Shown in pieces: positions 45,604 through 59,404 of a DNA stretch of 64,000 nucleotides. This stretch comes from Burkholderia sp. Nafp2/4-1b (GTDB taxonomy: Bacteria > Pseudomonadota > Gammaproteobacteria > Burkholderiales > Burkholderiaceae). The notes beneath the pieces are model-generated. The model had not been told where the DNA came from. It saw only the letters and a list, made by a program, of their open reading frames with translations, and did no database searches. The translations under genes were made by a program, and so were the position numbers. Where the stretch lies: positions 62,001 through 126,000 of the forward strand of contig NZ_ML058606.1 of the NCBI RefSeq assembly GCF_003635165.1, given 5' to 3'. Numbering within the stretch: position 1 is the first letter of the stretch; every line of letters starts with the position of its first letter.

Positions 45604-45658
45604 TTGTGCGCGGCAGCGGGCCGCTGCTTCACCGGGCTTGAAACAACAGGGAGAGGCG

Positions 45659-46891
45659 ATGTCATCGGTGCAGGTGAGGGTGCTCGCGCTGTTTGCGATC
45701 GGGTATTTCGTGTCGTATGTGTTCCGCGGCGTCAATCTCGGCTTCGCGCCGTTCGTCACGCACGAACTCGGGTTGTCGGCCGCCGATCTCGGGCTGCTCA
45801 CCAGTCTCTATTTCCTCGGCTTCGCCGGCGCGCAGATTCCGGCCGGCGTGCTGCTCGATCATTTCGGCCCGCGCCGCGTGACGGCCGGGATGCTGCTGTT
45901 CGCGGCGGCCGGCGCCGCGGTATTCGGCGTCGCGCACGACCTCGGCACGATGATGGTCGGCCGGCTCCTGATCGGCGTCGGCGTGTCGGTGTGTCTCGGC
46001 GCGGCGTTCAAGGCGCTCGCGCAGCACTTTCCGGTCGGCCGGCTGCCGCTCGTCAACGGCCTCGTGATGGCCGTCGGCGGGCTCGGCGGCGTCGCGGTCG
46101 GCTCGCCGCTGACCTGGCTGCTCGGCGTGACCAGCTGGCGCGTGATCTGCGCCGGGCTCGCGGTACTGACGATCGTCGTCGCGGCGGCGATCGGCGTCGG
46201 CGCGCCGGAAGCCGAACGTCCGCGCCACCAGGGCGGGCTCGTCAGTCAGTTCAAGGGCACGTGGCACATCCTGGGCAGCCGCGCGTTCTGGAAGATCTCG
46301 TCGTTCTCGATCGTCACGCAGGGCGTGTTCTACGCAATGCAGTCGCTGTGGGTCGGGCCGTACCTGCGCGATGTCGCGGGGTTCGATGCGCAGCACGCCG
46401 CGCGGCTCGTGTCGGTGCTCGGCTTCGCGATGATGGCCGGCTGCGTCGGTTTCGGCGCGGCCGCGCGCATGCTCGAGCGGCGCGGGGTGTCGGTCCAGGC
46501 GTTTTGCGGTGTCGGCATGGCGCTGTTCGTCGTCACGCAGGTCGCGATCGTCGCGCGCGTGCCGCTGCCGCCGGCCGTGCTGTGGGCGGCGTACGGCATG
46601 TTCGGCGGCGTCGGAATCCTGACCTACGCGGTGCTGGCCGGCCGCTTCCCGGCCCAACTGATCGGTCGCGCGAACACGACGCTCACGCTCGTGATCTTCG
46701 TGCTGATCTTTGCGTTCCAGATCGGCATCGGCGCGGTGCTGTCGCACTGGCCGGCCGTCGACGGCCATTACCCGGCCGCGGCGCACGTCACCGCGTGGAG
46801 CGTGCTGCTCGCGCTGCAGCTCGCGAGCGGCGCCTGGTCCGTGTGGCCCGCGCGCAGCGCTGGCAAGTGCGCCGATCCGGCGGTACGCTGA
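45659..46891 (+). CDS. MFS transporter
   Basis: 410 residues, 12 TM. FRGVNLGFAPFVTHELGLS and YFLGFAGAQIPAGVLLDHFGPRRV at the N-terminal half show the MFS loop 2-3 signature (LLDHFGPRR). General organic-anion or drug type; the substrate is not evident. GGGAGAGG precedes ATG 45659. Lies alone between the mltD terminator and the carA promoter. Confidence 0.83.
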   Translation: MSSVQVRVLALFAIGYFVSYVFRGVNLGFAPFVTHELGLSAADLGLLTSLYFLGFAGAQIPAGVLLDHFGPRRVTAGMLLFAAAGAAVFGVAHDLGTMMVGRLLIGVGVSVCLGAAFKALAQHFPVGRLPLVNGLVMAVGGLGGVAVGSPLTWLLGVTSWRVICAGLAVLTIVVAAAIGVGAPEAERPRHQGGLVSQFKGTWHILGSRAFWKISSFSIVTQGVFYAMQSLWVGPYLRDVAGFDAQHAARLVSVLGFAMMAGCVGFGAAARMLERRGVSVQAFCGVGMALFVVTQVAIVARVPLPPAVLWAAYGMFGGVGILTYAVLAGRFPAQLIGRANTTLTLVIFVLIFAFQIGIGAVLSHWPAVDGHYPAAAHVTAWSVLLALQLASGAWSVWPARSAGKCADPAVR

Positions 46892-47253
46892 CGGGTAGGG
46901 CGGCTGCCGAAACGGGGCCGCAGCACCGGCTTGCGCGCGTGTTTGCCACGGCGTCGCGCGCGTCGCATGCACGATGGGACCGCCATATCGATTGAAGATA
47001 GGGCCATTTTCGGGCTATAATTTAAAAGTTTGTGCTGATCAACCTCGCACCCTAGCGCCTACCTCACTTATCCCGTTCATCCGCCGCACGCCGCCTGTCG
47101 GGCGATGCCGCGAAGCCTCGTGCGCCACGCGCCGGGTTCGCGTGCCGCCAGCGCAGATCGCGTCCAGCAAGCGACTCCGCGCGCCTACGCAGCGCGGCGC
47201 TCGCGCGGCAGGGTAAACAGGTCGGCAGCAGGGTGTTCCCCAAGGAGCCTCCC
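46892..47253 (+). other. carAB promoter region and long leader
   Basis: 362 bp without a gene. Its first 100 bp end the MFS gene's region. The promoter is at 46992-47021, giving a carA leader of about 225 nt, long and GC-rich, with no canonical attenuator (no hairpin plus T run). Leader control by pyrimidine or arginine is possible but not shown. Confidence 0.45.
46992..47021 (+). promoter_or_regulatory. Sigma-70 promoter of carA
   Basis: TTGAAG (46992-46997), 18-bp spacer, consensus TATAAT (47016-47021) inside an AT-rich stretch that stands out from the surrounding GC. Confidence 0.75.
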
Positions 47254-48399
47254 GTGTTGCCGTCTTTTTCTCCCGCCTTGCTTGCACTCGCCGACGGCAC
47301 GGTCTTTCGTGGTTATTCGATCGGGGCCGAAGGCCACACGATCGGTGAAGTCGTGTTCAACACCGCGATTACCGGCTATCAGGAAATCCTGACAGATCCG
47401 AGCTACGCGCGTCAGATCGTCACGCTCACCTACCCGCATATCGGCAACTACGGCGTCAACGCCGAAGACGTCGAAGCCACGAAAGTCCATGCCGCCGGCC
47501 TGATCATCCGTGATCTGCCCACGCTCGCATCGAACTTCCGCATGGACCGCACGCTCGGCGATTACCTGCGCGACGAAGGCGTCGTCGCGATCGCCGGCAT
47601 CGATACCCGCAAGCTGACCCGTATCCTGCGCGACAAGGGCGCCCAGAGCGGCTGCATCCTGGCCGGCTCGGACGACGAGGCGAAGGCGATCGAGCTCGCG
47701 CGCTCGTTCGCGGGCCTCGCGGGCATGGATCTCGCGAAGGTCGTGTCGACCACCAAGCCGTTCGAGTGGAAGCAGACCGAGTGGCGCCTCGAAAGCGGCT
47801 ACGGGATGCAGCAAGCCCCGAAGTACCGCGTCGTCGCGTATGACTTCGGCGTCAAGTACAACATCCTGCGCATGCTCGCGGAGCGCGGCTGCCACGTGAC
47901 GGTGCTGCCGGCCGAGGCGAGCGCGGCCGACGCGCTCGCGCTGAATCCGGACGGCATCTTCCTGTCGAACGGCCCCGGCGACCCGGAACCGTGCGACTAC
48001 GCGATCGCGGCGACCAAGGAGTTCATCGAGCGCGGCGTGCCGACCTTCGGCATCTGCCTGGGGCACCAGATCATGGGCCTCGCGGTCGGCGCAAAGACGC
48101 TGAAGATGAAGACGGGCCACCACGGCGCGAACCATCCGGTGAAGGACCTCGGCGACGGCCGCGTGGTGATCACGTCGCAGAACCACGGCTTCGCGGTCGA
48201 CGCGGATTCGCTGCCGGCCAACGCGCGCGTCACGCACGTGTCGCTGTTCGACGGCACGCTGCAGGGCTTCGAGCTCACCGACAAGCCGGCCTTCTGCTTC
48301 CAGGGCCACCCGGAAGCGTCGCCCGGCCCGCACGACATCGGCTACCTGTTCGACCGTTTCACCGCACTGATGGACGCGGCGAAGCAGCGCAACGCCTGA
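47254..48399 (+). CDS. carA: Carbamoyl-phosphate synthetase small (glutaminase) subunit
   Basis: 381 residues. Releases ammonia from glutamine for CarB; carbamoyl phosphate feeds arginine and pyrimidine synthesis. Class I glutaminase domain with nucleophile Cys268 in FGICLGHQ and His352/Glu354 in GHPEASPGP; the CPSase small-subunit N-terminal domain comes first. GTG 47254 follows AAGGAG at 6 bases and yields the usual N-terminus [15 protein letters not shown]; the frame upstream is not preferred. Confidence 0.96.
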   Translation: MLPSFSPALLALADGTVFRGYSIGAEGHTIGEVVFNTAITGYQEILTDPSYARQIVTLTYPHIGNYGVNAEDVEATKVHAAGLIIRDLPTLASNFRMDRTLGDYLRDEGVVAIAGIDTRKLTRILRDKGAQSGCILAGSDDEAKAIELARSFAGLAGMDLAKVVSTTKPFEWKQTEWRLESGYGMQQAPKYRVVAYDFGVKYNILRMLAERGCHVTVLPAEASAADALALNPDGIFLSNGPGDPEPCDYAIAATKEFIERGVPTFGICLGHQIMGLAVGAKTLKMKTGHHGANHPVKDLGDGRVVITSQNHGFAVDADSLPANARVTHVSLFDGTLQGFELTDKPAFCFQGHPEASPGPHDIGYLFDRFTALMDAAKQRNA

Positions 48400-48436
48400 C
48401 GCAACTGACGCAACCGAAGAACGGGAGATTCGCATC

Positions 48437-49108
48437 ATGTTCGGCCACGCACTCGGCATCACGGATATCTGGACCTACGTGTTCGGCGTGATCTTCATCA
48501 TCCTGCTGCCGGGACCGAACTCGATGTACGTGCTGTCGCTCGCGGCGCAGCGCGGCGTGAAGGCCGGCTATCGTGCGGCCTGCGGCGTGTTCGTCGGCGA
48601 CACGGTGCTGATGGTGCTGTCCGCCGCGGGCGTCGCGTCGCTGCTGAAGGCGAACCCGCTGCTGTTCTCCGTCGTCAAGTACGGCGGCGCCGCGTATCTG
48701 CTGTACATCGGTGCAGGGATGTTGCGCAGCGCGTGGCAGAAGCTGCGTGCGCGCGGCGATGCGCTGGTCGATGCGCCGCAGGCGGTCGACGGCGAGCGGT
48801 CTTTCGACAAGCCGTTCCGGAAAGCGCTGATCGTGAGCCTCCTGAATCCGAAGGCGATCCTGTTCTTCATCTCGTTCTTCATCCAGTTCGTCGACCCGGC
48901 ATTCCCGCATCCCGCGCTGTCGTTCGTCGTGCTCGGGGCGATCGCGCAATGCGCGAGCTTCCTGTATCTGAGCACGCTGATCTTCGCGGGTGCACGGCTC
49001 GCCGAGCATTTCCGTCGCCGCCGCAGGCTCGCGGCGGGTGCGGCGAGCAGCGTGGGCGGCCTGTTCATCGGTTTCTCGGTGAAGCTGGCGCTCGCCACCA
49101 TGAGCTGA
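48437..49108 (+). CDS. LysE/LeuE-family amino-acid exporter
   Basis: 223 residues with 6 TM segments of the LysE/RhtB superfamily: [21 protein letters not shown] at TM1 and the conserved [20 protein letters not shown] near TM4. Closest in pattern to LeuE. Sits between carA (37-bp gap) and carB (70-bp gap), so it is cotranscribed with carbamoyl-phosphate synthesis. Leucine or another amino acid as substrate is not shown. Confidence 0.86.
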   Translation: MFGHALGITDIWTYVFGVIFIILLPGPNSMYVLSLAAQRGVKAGYRAACGVFVGDTVLMVLSAAGVASLLKANPLLFSVVKYGGAAYLLYIGAGMLRSAWQKLRARGDALVDAPQAVDGERSFDKPFRKALIVSLLNPKAILFFISFFIQFVDPAFPHPALSFVVLGAIAQCASFLYLSTLIFAGARLAEHFRRRRRLAAGAASSVGGLFIGFSVKLALATMS

Positions 49109-49178
49109 GCGCAGCCGCCGATCCGCGACCACGCCACGACGAAGCCACGACAAAGATTACTTACTGAATTCACAAGCC

Positions 49179-52433
<3,255 letters not shown>

Positions 52434-52437
52434 GCAG

Positions 52438-52523
52438 TCAGTTTCCTGTCGAAGCAACACGTGCCGCGGTTAAGCGGTGTTTCCGGTTCGCCGGAAACGC
52501 GCTTAATCGCGGTGATTTTTTTT
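52438..52523 (+). ncRNA. Candidate greA leader RNA ending at a terminator
   Basis: From the predicted start to the T run at 52516-52523 gives an RNA of about 86 nt. In E. coli the greA leader is cut short by a similar terminator and releases the GraL small RNAs; the position here (28 bp before the greA ATG) is comparable. Homology of sequence is not implied. Confidence 0.4.
52464..52523 (+). terminator. Strong hairpin terminator between carB and greA
   Basis: Outer stem CCGCGGTTAAGCG/CGCTTAATCGCGG encloses inner stem GTTTCCGG-TTCG-CCGGAAAC, followed by eight T. It must be read through for greA to be made from any upstream promoter. Confidence 0.88.
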
Positions 52524-52551
52524 AAAGCCGTTTTTAGCGATTGAGCCGTTT

Positions 52552-53028
52552 ATGAGCACCATTCCGTTGACAAAGCGTGGCGCAGGGCAACTGCGCGATG
52601 AATTGCAGCGCCTCAAGTCCGTCGAGCGGCCGGCCGTGATCAACGCGATCGCGGAGGCCCGCGCACAGGGCGATCTGTCCGAAAACGCCGAATACGATGC
52701 CGCGAAGGAAAAGCAGGGCTTCATCGAGGGTCGCATCGCGGAACTCGAATCGAAGCTGTCCGCCGCGCAGGTCATCGATCCGACCGTGCTCGACGCCGAT
52801 GGCCGCGTGGTGTTTGCCGCGACGGTCGAACTCGAGGATCTCGAGTCGGGCGACACCGTCAAGTACCAGATCGTCGGCGACGACGAAGCCGATATCGATC
52901 ACGGCCTGATCTCGGTCAGCTCGCCGATCGCCCGCGCGCTGATCGGCAAGTCCGAAGGCGACGTCGCGGCGGTGCAGGCACCGAGCGGCGTGCGCGAATA
53001 CGAAATCATCTCGGTCAGCTACATCTGA
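52552..53028 (+). CDS. greA: Transcription elongation factor GreA
   Basis: 158 residues. Rescues backtracked RNA polymerase by stimulating transcript cleavage. N-terminal coiled coil (about 1-75) with the loop acidic residues in [20 protein letters not shown], then the FKBP-like C-terminal domain ([17 protein letters not shown]). ATG 52552 has only a weak ribosome-binding site. Follows carB closely, as in other beta-proteobacteria. Confidence 0.95.
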   Translation: MSTIPLTKRGAGQLRDELQRLKSVERPAVINAIAEARAQGDLSENAEYDAAKEKQGFIEGRIAELESKLSAAQVIDPTVLDADGRVVFAATVELEDLESGDTVKYQIVGDDEADIDHGLISVSSPIARALIGKSEGDVAAVQAPSGVREYEIISVSYI

Positions 53029-53042
53029 AGCGGAGCGACGTG

Positions 53043-53501
53043 ATGCCGCATCGCGTGTTCCGTCTGCTGTCGGCCGTATGGGTCGGCAGCCTGCTGACGA
53101 TCGGGTATGCGGTCGCGCCGGTGCTGTTCAGGACGCTGGAGCGGATGACGGCCGGTACGGTCGCCGCCCAGCTGTTTCGCATCGAGGCGATCGTCGGTGC
53201 CGTGTGCGGCGTGCTGCTGCTCGCGTTGTCGAACCAGCAGGTGCGGCGCGGCAGCGCCGATTACCGGCGCGTGCGCTGGATCGTCGCGGCGATGGTCGCG
53301 TGCGTGCTGGTCGGGTATTTTGCGCTGCAGCCGTTCATGAACGCGCTGCGGGTGGCCGCGATGGAAGCGGGCACCAATATCGCGAACTCGCCGTATGCGA
53401 GCCGCTTCGGGATGCTGCACGGCGTCTCGAGCCTGTTCTACCTCGTCGAGAGCGTGCTGGGGCTGATGCTGATCTGGCGTCTGCCGACGCAGGACGCCTG
53501 A
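53043..53501 (+). CDS. DUF4149-type integral membrane protein
   Basis: 152 residues, 4 TM segments: VWVGSLLTIGYAVAPVLFRT, a second around 50-65, VRWIVAAMVACVLVGYFALQ, and a last one near the C-terminus. I recognise the DUF4149 (TMEM205-like) pattern. Function unknown. ATG 53043 with GGAG upstream; 14 bp after greA, so cotranscription is likely. Confidence 0.82.
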   Translation: MPHRVFRLLSAVWVGSLLTIGYAVAPVLFRTLERMTAGTVAAQLFRIEAIVGAVCGVLLLALSNQQVRRGSADYRRVRWIVAAMVACVLVGYFALQPFMNALRVAAMEAGTNIANSPYASRFGMLHGVSSLFYLVESVLGLMLIWRLPTQDA

Positions 53502-53568
53502 ACGGGCTGAATGGCGTGACTACCGCACCGGCACGGCGGCACGGGCTGCCCCGTGCCGCGCGGCAGGA

Positions 53569-54096
53569 TTACTTGCCCTGATGCGGGCGCTTCGTGCTGG
53601 CCTGGCGCTTTTTCGCCCGCTTCACGGTGCCGCCCGCCGTCACGCGCTCGTTGCCGCGCACGACGACCTTGGTCGGCTTCGGGCGACGCACCGGGCTCGC
53701 GTTCGGCGAGACCTTGATGACCTTGACGGTGCGCGGTGCACGGCCTTTCTTGTCGTCGATGGCTTCGGCCGCGCTCGGCAGAGCGCCGGCACGGCGGCCA
53801 CGCGCCGGGGCGGCGGCATCAGCCTCGGGCTTCCAGATCACCAGCAGCTTGCCGATGTGCTGGATCGGCGCCGCGTTCAGGCGGTCGCAGATCTCGTCGT
53901 AAATGGCGACGCGCTCGTCGCGCTCGTCACCGAACACACGGATCTTGATCAGCTGGTGCGCGGCGAGGTGCACCTTGATTTCCTTCAGCACGGCGTCGGT
54001 GAGCCCTTCGGCGCCGATGAGCACGACGGGCTTGAGCGCATGGGCCTGGGAGCGCAGCGCGGAGCGCTCGGCGGGGGAAAGCGAAAGGGCGGGCAT
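53569..54096 (-). CDS. yhbY: Ribosome-assembly RNA-binding protein YhbY with extended tail
   Basis: 175 residues. The CRS1-YhbY domain fills residues 1-100: ALRSQAHALKPVVLIGAEGLT, HQLIKIRVFGDERDER, and a GKLLVIWKPE ending. E. coli YhbY has only 97 residues; here 75 more follow, Lys/Arg/Ala/Pro-rich, likely unstructured and nucleic-acid binding. Divergent from rlmE (205 bp), the conserved arrangement with 23S rRNA methyltransferase genes. ATG 54096. Confidence 0.9.
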   Translation of the reverse strand: MPALSLSPAERSALRSQAHALKPVVLIGAEGLTDAVLKEIKVHLAAHQLIKIRVFGDERDERVAIYDEICDRLNAAPIQHIGKLLVIWKPEADAAAPARGRRAGALPSAAEAIDDKKGRAPRTVKVIKVSPNASPVRRPKPTKVVVRGNERVTAGGTVKRAKKRQASTKRPHQGK

Positions 54097-54301
54097 GGAA
54101 ATGTCGAAATCTAAATAAGGGCGCACTGCGTCAGAAGCGAATCAGAAGCGAATCGCGGGAAGTTACCGCATCAGCCGCGCGCCGAAACCACGTAAAATCG
54201 CGGCTTGGGCCTCGAAAGGGGCCGCAGCCGCGCGAAGAAGACGCGTATTATCCGCCAAAAGCACGGCTTCACGAAGCAAATAGCAGCAATCTCTCTCTCG
54301 A

Positions 54302-54964
54302 ATGGCAAAAAACCGCTTCAACCAGCACTGGCTGCACGACCACATCAACGACCCGTACGTCAAAATGGCGCAGCGGGAGGGCTATCGCGCGCGCGCCGCG
54401 TACAAGCTGAAGGAAATCGACGAACAGGACAAGCTGATCCGTCCCGGCCAGGTGATCGTCGACCTCGGCGCGACGCCGGGCAGCTGGAGCCAGTATGCCC
54501 GCAACAAGCTCGCGCAGGGCAAGAAGCGCGACGCGGAACGCGAAGGCGGCATCGACGGTACGATCGTCGCACTCGACATCCTGCCGATGGAGCCGATCGC
54601 CGACGTCCACTTCCTGCAAGGCGACTTCCGCGAGGACGCCGTCCTCCACCAGCTCGAAGAAGTGCTCGAGGGGCGCGCGGTGGACCTTGTTATTTCCGAC
54701 ATGGCCCCCAACCTCTCTGGCGTGGCCTCGGCGGACGCGGCGCGCATCGAGCATCTGTGCGATCTGGCGCTCGAATTCGCGCAGAACCATTTGAAGCCGG
54801 AAGGTGCGCTGCTCGTGAAATGTTTCCACGGCAGCGGCTACAGCCAGATCGTCGAGAAATTCAAGCAGCAGTTTAAGGTCGTCGCACCACGCAAGCCCAA
54901 GGCGTCCCGCGACAAATCGTCCGAAACGTTCATTTTGGGTCGGCAACTGAAGCATCCGCGGTGA
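54302..54964 (+). CDS. rlmE: 23S rRNA 2'-O-ribose U2552 methyltransferase RlmE (FtsJ/RrmJ)
   Basis: 220 residues. Methylates U2552 of 23S rRNA in 50S assembly. The SAM motif [12 protein letters not shown] and the catalytic tetrad Lys35, Asp133 ([10 protein letters not shown]), Lys173 (LVKCFHGSG) and Glu208 (SSETFIL) are all in place. 166 bp before ftsH, the usual rlmE-ftsH order. Confidence 0.96.
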   Translation: MAKNRFNQHWLHDHINDPYVKMAQREGYRARAAYKLKEIDEQDKLIRPGQVIVDLGATPGSWSQYARNKLAQGKKRDAEREGGIDGTIVALDILPMEPIADVHFLQGDFREDAVLHQLEEVLEGRAVDLVISDMAPNLSGVASADAARIEHLCDLALEFAQNHLKPEGALLVKCFHGSGYSQIVEKFKQQFKVVAPRKPKASRDKSSETFILGRQLKHPR

Positions 54965-55130
54965 CGCGGAGCGAGATGCCGCAAACGGGCTCCGGCCCTT
55001 GCCAGACAAGCGAAGCGCTATCGCGGCGGTTGTCAATGCTTATGGCGGGGGTGGTCGGACTGGATTAGAATGACCGAGGAGCGCCGCAAGGAAAATGTAG
55101 GCGCTCGTCTACGAGTGAAGGAGTGGTGCT

Positions 55131-57029
55131 TTGAACAACAATATGTTTTCGAAGGCAGCAGTGTGGCTGGTGATCGCACTGGTGCTGTTTACGGTGTTCA
55201 AGCAGTTCGACAAGCCCCGCGTTCAGGAAGGTGTGTCCTATTCGCAGTTCATGGACGACGCCAAGAACGGCAAGGTCAAGAACGTCATCGTGCAGGGGCG
55301 CAACCTCACCGTCACTCCGGCTGATGGCCAGAAATACCAGATCGTGTCGCCCGGCGACATCTGGATGGTCGGCGATCTGATGAAGTATGGCGTGCAGGTC
55401 AGCGGCAAGGCCGACGACGAGCCGAACGCGCTGATGTCCGCGCTTTACTACCTCGGGCCGACGATCCTGATCATCGTGTTCTGGTTCTACATGATGAGGC
55501 AGATGCAGGGGGGCGGCAAAGGCGGCGCATTCTCGTTCGGGAAATCGCGCGCGCGGCTGATCGACGAGAACAACAACGCGGTGAACTTCTCCGACGTCGC
55601 GGGCTGCGACGAAGCGAAGGAAGAAGTGTCCGAGCTCGTCGACTTCCTGCGCGACCCGCAGAAATTCCAGAAGCTGGGCGGTCGCATTCCGCGCGGCGTG
55701 CTGCTCGTCGGCCCTCCGGGTACCGGCAAGACGCTGCTCGCCCGCGCGATCGCCGGTGAAGCGAAGGTGCCGTTCTTCAGCATCTCGGGTTCCGACTTCG
55801 TCGAAATGTTCGTCGGCGTCGGTGCGGCCCGTGTGCGCGACATGTTCGAGCAGGCGAAGAAGCACGCACCGTGCATCGTGTTCATCGACGAAATCGACGC
55901 GGTCGGTCGCCATCGCGGCGCCGGCATGGGCGGCGGCAACGACGAGCGCGAACAGACGCTGAACCAGATGCTGGTCGAGATGGACGGCTTCGAAGCGAAC
56001 TCGGGCGTGATCGTGATCGCCGCGACCAACCGTTCCGACGTTCTCGACAAGGCGCTGCTGCGTCCGGGCCGTTTCGACCGTCAGGTCTATGTCGGCCTGC
56101 CGGACATCCGCGGCCGCGAGCAGATCATGCGCGTCCACCTGCGCAAGGTGCCGATCGCGAACGATGTCGATGCGGCAGTCATCGCACGCGGCACGCCGGG
56201 CTTCTCGGGCGCAGACCTCGCGAACCTCGTGAACGAAGCGGCGCTGTTCGCCGCCCGCCGCGGCAAGCGCATCGTCGAGATGCAGGATTTCGAGGACGCG
56301 AAGGACAAGATCTTCATGGGTCCGGAGCGCAAGTCGGCGGTGATCCGCGAAGAAGCGAAGCGCGCGACGGCGTACCACGAGTCGGGCCACGCGGTGATCG
56401 CGAAGCTGCTGCCGAAGGCCGATCCGGTGCACAAGGTCACGATCATCCCGCGCGGTCGCGCACTGGGTGTCACGTGGCAGCTGCCGGAGCATGACAACGA
56501 GACGTATTCGAAGGACTACCTGCTCGATCGCCTGGCGATCCTGTTCGGCGGCCGCGTGGCCGAGGAACTGTTCCTGAACCTGATCAGCACCGGCGCATCG
56601 GACGACTTCAACAAGGCGACGCAGACGGCGCGCGCGATGGTGGCCCGTTTCGGCATGACGGACGCGCTCGGGCCGATGGTCTACGTCGACGACGAGAGCG
56701 ACAACGGTCCGTTCGGCCGCGGCTTCACGCGCACGATCTCGGAAGCGACGCAGCAGAAGGTCGACGGCGAGATCCGCCGCGTGCTCGACGAACAGTACGG
56801 CCTTGCGCGCCGGCTGCTCGAGGAGAACCGCGACAAGGTCGAAGCGATGACGGCCGCGCTGATGGAGTGGGAAACGATCGACGCCGATCAGATCAACGAC
56901 ATCATGGAAGGGCGCCCGCCGCGCTCGCCGAAGAGCTCGCCGGCTGTCGGCGGCGACTCGTCGGGCGGTGGCACGACCGCCGAAGTGAAGCCCGGCAACG
57001 CGCCGGCGCCTGCTTCGCCGGCCGCCTGA
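55131..57029 (+). CDS. ftsH: ATP-dependent zinc metalloprotease FtsH
   Basis: 632-residue inner-membrane AAA protease that degrades membrane and regulatory proteins. Two TM segments (about 8-25 and 104-121) flank a periplasmic part; AAA domain with Walker A GPPGTGKT (194-201) and Walker B FIDEID (251-256); zinc site HESGH (416-420). The tail is Pro/Ser-rich. TTG start at 55131, with AAGGAG 8 bases before; the next in-frame ATG is at codon 5. Confidence 0.95.
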   Translation: MNNNMFSKAAVWLVIALVLFTVFKQFDKPRVQEGVSYSQFMDDAKNGKVKNVIVQGRNLTVTPADGQKYQIVSPGDIWMVGDLMKYGVQVSGKADDEPNALMSALYYLGPTILIIVFWFYMMRQMQGGGKGGAFSFGKSRARLIDENNNAVNFSDVAGCDEAKEEVSELVDFLRDPQKFQKLGGRIPRGVLLVGPPGTGKTLLARAIAGEAKVPFFSISGSDFVEMFVGVGAARVRDMFEQAKKHAPCIVFIDEIDAVGRHRGAGMGGGNDEREQTLNQMLVEMDGFEANSGVIVIAATNRSDVLDKALLRPGRFDRQVYVGLPDIRGREQIMRVHLRKVPIANDVDAAVIARGTPGFSGADLANLVNEAALFAARRGKRIVEMQDFEDAKDKIFMGPERKSAVIREEAKRATAYHESGHAVIAKLLPKADPVHKVTIIPRGRALGVTWQLPEHDNETYSKDYLLDRLAILFGGRVAEELFLNLISTGASDDFNKATQTARAMVARFGMTDALGPMVYVDDESDNGPFGRGFTRTISEATQQKVDGEIRRVLDEQYGLARRLLEENRDKVEAMTAALMEWETIDADQINDIMEGRPPRSPKSSPAVGGDSSGGGTTAEVKPGNAPAPASPAA

Positions 57030-57049
57030 CCTCCGCTGTAGCTCAGTTC

Positions 57050-57082
57050 ACGGGCTGGTGTGGCTTCACACCGGCCCGTTTT
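57050..57082 (+). terminator. Terminator between ftsH and folP
   Basis: ACGGGCTGGTGTG pairs with CACACCGGCCCGT (one G-U pair), tetraloop GCTT, then TTTT. folP is thus likely to have read-through or its own promoter. Confidence 0.82.
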
Positions 57083-57118
57083 GCATTCCGTTTTTGCATT
57101 CATCGACGCCTCCCGCCC

Positions 57119-58012
57119 GTGTCCGATTCCGCTGCTTTCGCGTACACTCCCGCGCCGCTCCAGTGCGGCCGCTTCTCGCTGACGTTCGAGCGCCCGCTCG
57201 TGATGGGCATCCTCAACGCCACCCCCGATTCGTTTTCCGATGGCGGCCGCTTTCTCGCGCGCGACGATGCGCTGCGCCAGGCCGAGCGGATGATCGCCGA
57301 AGGCGTCGACCTGATCGACATCGGCGGCGAGTCGACGCGCCCGGGCGCGCCACCCGTGCCGCTCGACGAGGAGCTCGCGCGCGTGATTCCGCTGGTCGAA
57401 GCACTGCGGCCGTTGAACGTGCCGCTGTCGATCGATACCTACAAGCCGGCCGTGATGCGCGCGGCGCTCGCCGCCGGCGCGGACCTGATCAACGACATCT
57501 GGGGGTTTCGTCAGCCGGGCGCGATTGATGCTATCCGTGAAGGCAACAGCGGGCTTTGCGCGATGCACATGCTCGGCGAGCCGCAGACGATGCAGGTCGG
57601 CGAGCCCGACTACGGCGACGTCGTGACCGACGTGCGCGACTTTCTTGCCGGGCGCGTGCATGCGCTGCTCGACGCGGGCGTCGCGCCGGAACGGATCTGC
57701 GTCGATCCGGGTTTCGGGTTCGGCAAGGCGGTGGTCGACGACAACTACGCGCTGCTGGCCGCGTTGCCGGACACGGCGCCCGCGCGACCCGGCGGGCGTG
57801 CGTATCCGATTCTCGCGGGCATGTCGCGCAAGTCGATGCTGGGCGCGGTGATCGGCGGCAAGCCACCGATGGAGCGCGTCGCGGCGAGCGTGGCGGCCGC
57901 GTTGTGCGCGGTCGGCCGGGGTGCTGCGATCGTGCGCGTGCACGACGTCGCGGCGACGGTCGATGCGTTGAAGGTCTGGAATGCCGTGCGCGAAGCCGCG
58001 CGGCAACGATAA
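57119..58012 (+). CDS. folP: Dihydropteroate synthase
   Basis: 297 residues. Joins p-aminobenzoate to 6-hydroxymethyl-dihydropterin diphosphate in folate synthesis; sulfonamide target. TIM-barrel motifs: VMGILNATPDSFSDGGRF, IGGESTRPGAPPV, DPGFGFGKAV, and GMSRKSMLG. GTG 57119 gives the standard N-terminal segment; the longer frame reads back into ftsH. glmM follows 36 bp later. Confidence 0.95.
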   Translation: MSDSAAFAYTPAPLQCGRFSLTFERPLVMGILNATPDSFSDGGRFLARDDALRQAERMIAEGVDLIDIGGESTRPGAPPVPLDEELARVIPLVEALRPLNVPLSIDTYKPAVMRAALAAGADLINDIWGFRQPGAIDAIREGNSGLCAMHMLGEPQTMQVGEPDYGDVVTDVRDFLAGRVHALLDAGVAPERICVDPGFGFGKAVVDDNYALLAALPDTAPARPGGRAYPILAGMSRKSMLGAVIGGKPPMERVAASVAAALCAVGRGAAIVRVHDVAATVDALKVWNAVREAARQR

Positions 58013-58048
58013 GTCAGAAGTCAGAAAGACGAAGGAGGAAGGTTCGCC

Positions 58049-59404
58049 ATGGGACGTCGATATTTCGGCACGGACGGTATTCGCGGCACGGTGGGCGAGG
58101 GGCCCATCACGCCTGATTTCGTGTTGCGTCTCGGCTATGCGGCCGGCAAGGTACTGGCCGGTGCGGCCGACGGCGGGGCCGGTGCGCGTCCGACGGTGTT
58201 GATCGGCAAGGACACGCGCGTGTCGGGCTACATGCTCGAGGCCGCGCTCGAAGCCGGCTTCTCAGCGGCAGGCGTCGACGTGATGCTGGCCGGTCCGATG
58301 CCGACACCAGGCGTCGCGTACCTGACGCGTGCGCTGCGCCTGTCGGCCGGCGTCGTGATCAGCGCGTCGCACAACCCGTATCAGGACAACGGCATCAAGT
58401 TCTTCTCCGCGGACGGCAACAAGCTGCCCGACGAGACGGAAGCCGAGATCGAAGCGTGGCTCGACAAGCCGCTCGAATGCGCGTCGTCCGACCGGCTCGG
58501 CAAGGCGCGCCGCCTCGACGACGCGGCCGGCCGCTACATCGAGTTCTGCAAGAGCACGTTCCCGGCCGCATACGACCTGCGCGGGCTGAAGCTCGTAATC
58601 GACTGCGCGCACGGTGCCGCGTACCAGATCGCGCCGCACGTGTTCCACGAGCTCGGCGCGGAGGTGGTCTCGATCGGCGTCGCGCCGAACGGCTTCAACA
58701 TCAATGACGGGGTGGGCGCGACGGCGCCCGATGCGCTGGTGCGCGCGGTGCGTGCGAACCATGCGGACCTCGGCATCGCGCTCGACGGCGATGCGGACCG
58801 CCTGCAGGTCGTCGATTCGACCGGCCGGCTGTTCAACGGCGACGAACTTCTATACGTGCTCGTGAAGGACCGGATCGCGACCGCCGGCAAGGTCGACGGC
58901 GCGGTCGGCACGCTGATGACGAACCTGGCGGTCGAGGTCGCGCTTCAGCGCGAAGGCGTGGCGTTCGTCCGCGCGGCGGTCGGCGACCGCTACGTGCTCG
59001 AACAGCTGCGCGAGCGCGGCTGGCAGCTCGGCGCGGAAGGCTCGGGCCATATCCTGTCGCTCGATCGCCATTCGACCGGCGACGGCATCGTGTCGGCGCT
59101 GCTCGTGCTCGCCGCGCTCAAGCGCAGCGGCCGCACGCTCGCGCAGATACTCGACGGCGTCACGCTGTTCCCGCAGAAGCTGATCAACGTGCGGATGAAG
59201 CCCGGCGCCGACTGGAAGGCCAACGCATCGATTCGTGCGGCAATCGACGCGGCTGAAGGCGCGCTGGCCGGCCACGGCCGCGTGCTGATCCGCGCGTCGG
59301 GCACCGAGCCCGTGCTGCGCGTGATGGTCGAGGCGCGGCATGCGGCCGACGCGACGCGTCATGCGGAAGCGATTGCCGACGCGGTACGCGTGGCGACGGC
59401 CTGA
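58049..59404 (+). CDS. glmM: Phosphoglucosamine mutase
   Basis: 451 residues. Interconverts glucosamine-6-P and glucosamine-1-P for UDP-GlcNAc and peptidoglycan. Phosphoserine Ser107 in [12 protein letters not shown]; metal loop DGDADR near 250; C-terminal phosphate site [19 protein letters not shown] precedes the ATG. End of the ftsH-folP-glmM set. Confidence 0.96.
   Translation: MGRRYFGTDGIRGTVGEGPITPDFVLRLGYAAGKVLAGAADGGAGARPTVLIGKDTRVSGYMLEAALEAGFSAAGVDVMLAGPMPTPGVAYLTRALRLSAGVVISASHNPYQDNGIKFFSADGNKLPDETEAEIEAWLDKPLECASSDRLGKARRLDDAAGRYIEFCKSTFPAAYDLRGLKLVIDCAHGAAYQIAPHVFHELGAEVVSIGVAPNGFNINDGVGATAPDALVRAVRANHADLGIALDGDADRLQVVDSTGRLFNGDELLYVLVKDRIATAGKVDGAVGTLMTNLAVEVALQREGVAFVRAAVGDRYVLEQLRERGWQLGAEGSGHILSLDRHSTGDGIVSALLVLAALKRSGRTLAQILDGVTLFPQKLINVRMKPGADWKANASIRAAIDAAEGALAGHGRVLIRASGTEPVLRVMVEARHAADATRHAEAIADAVRVATA

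Noticed and set aside
57036..57062. tRNA-like string GTAGCTCAGTT
   Set aside because: Only a D-arm resemblance; the flanks form a terminator hairpin and no acceptor, anticodon or T arm can be built.
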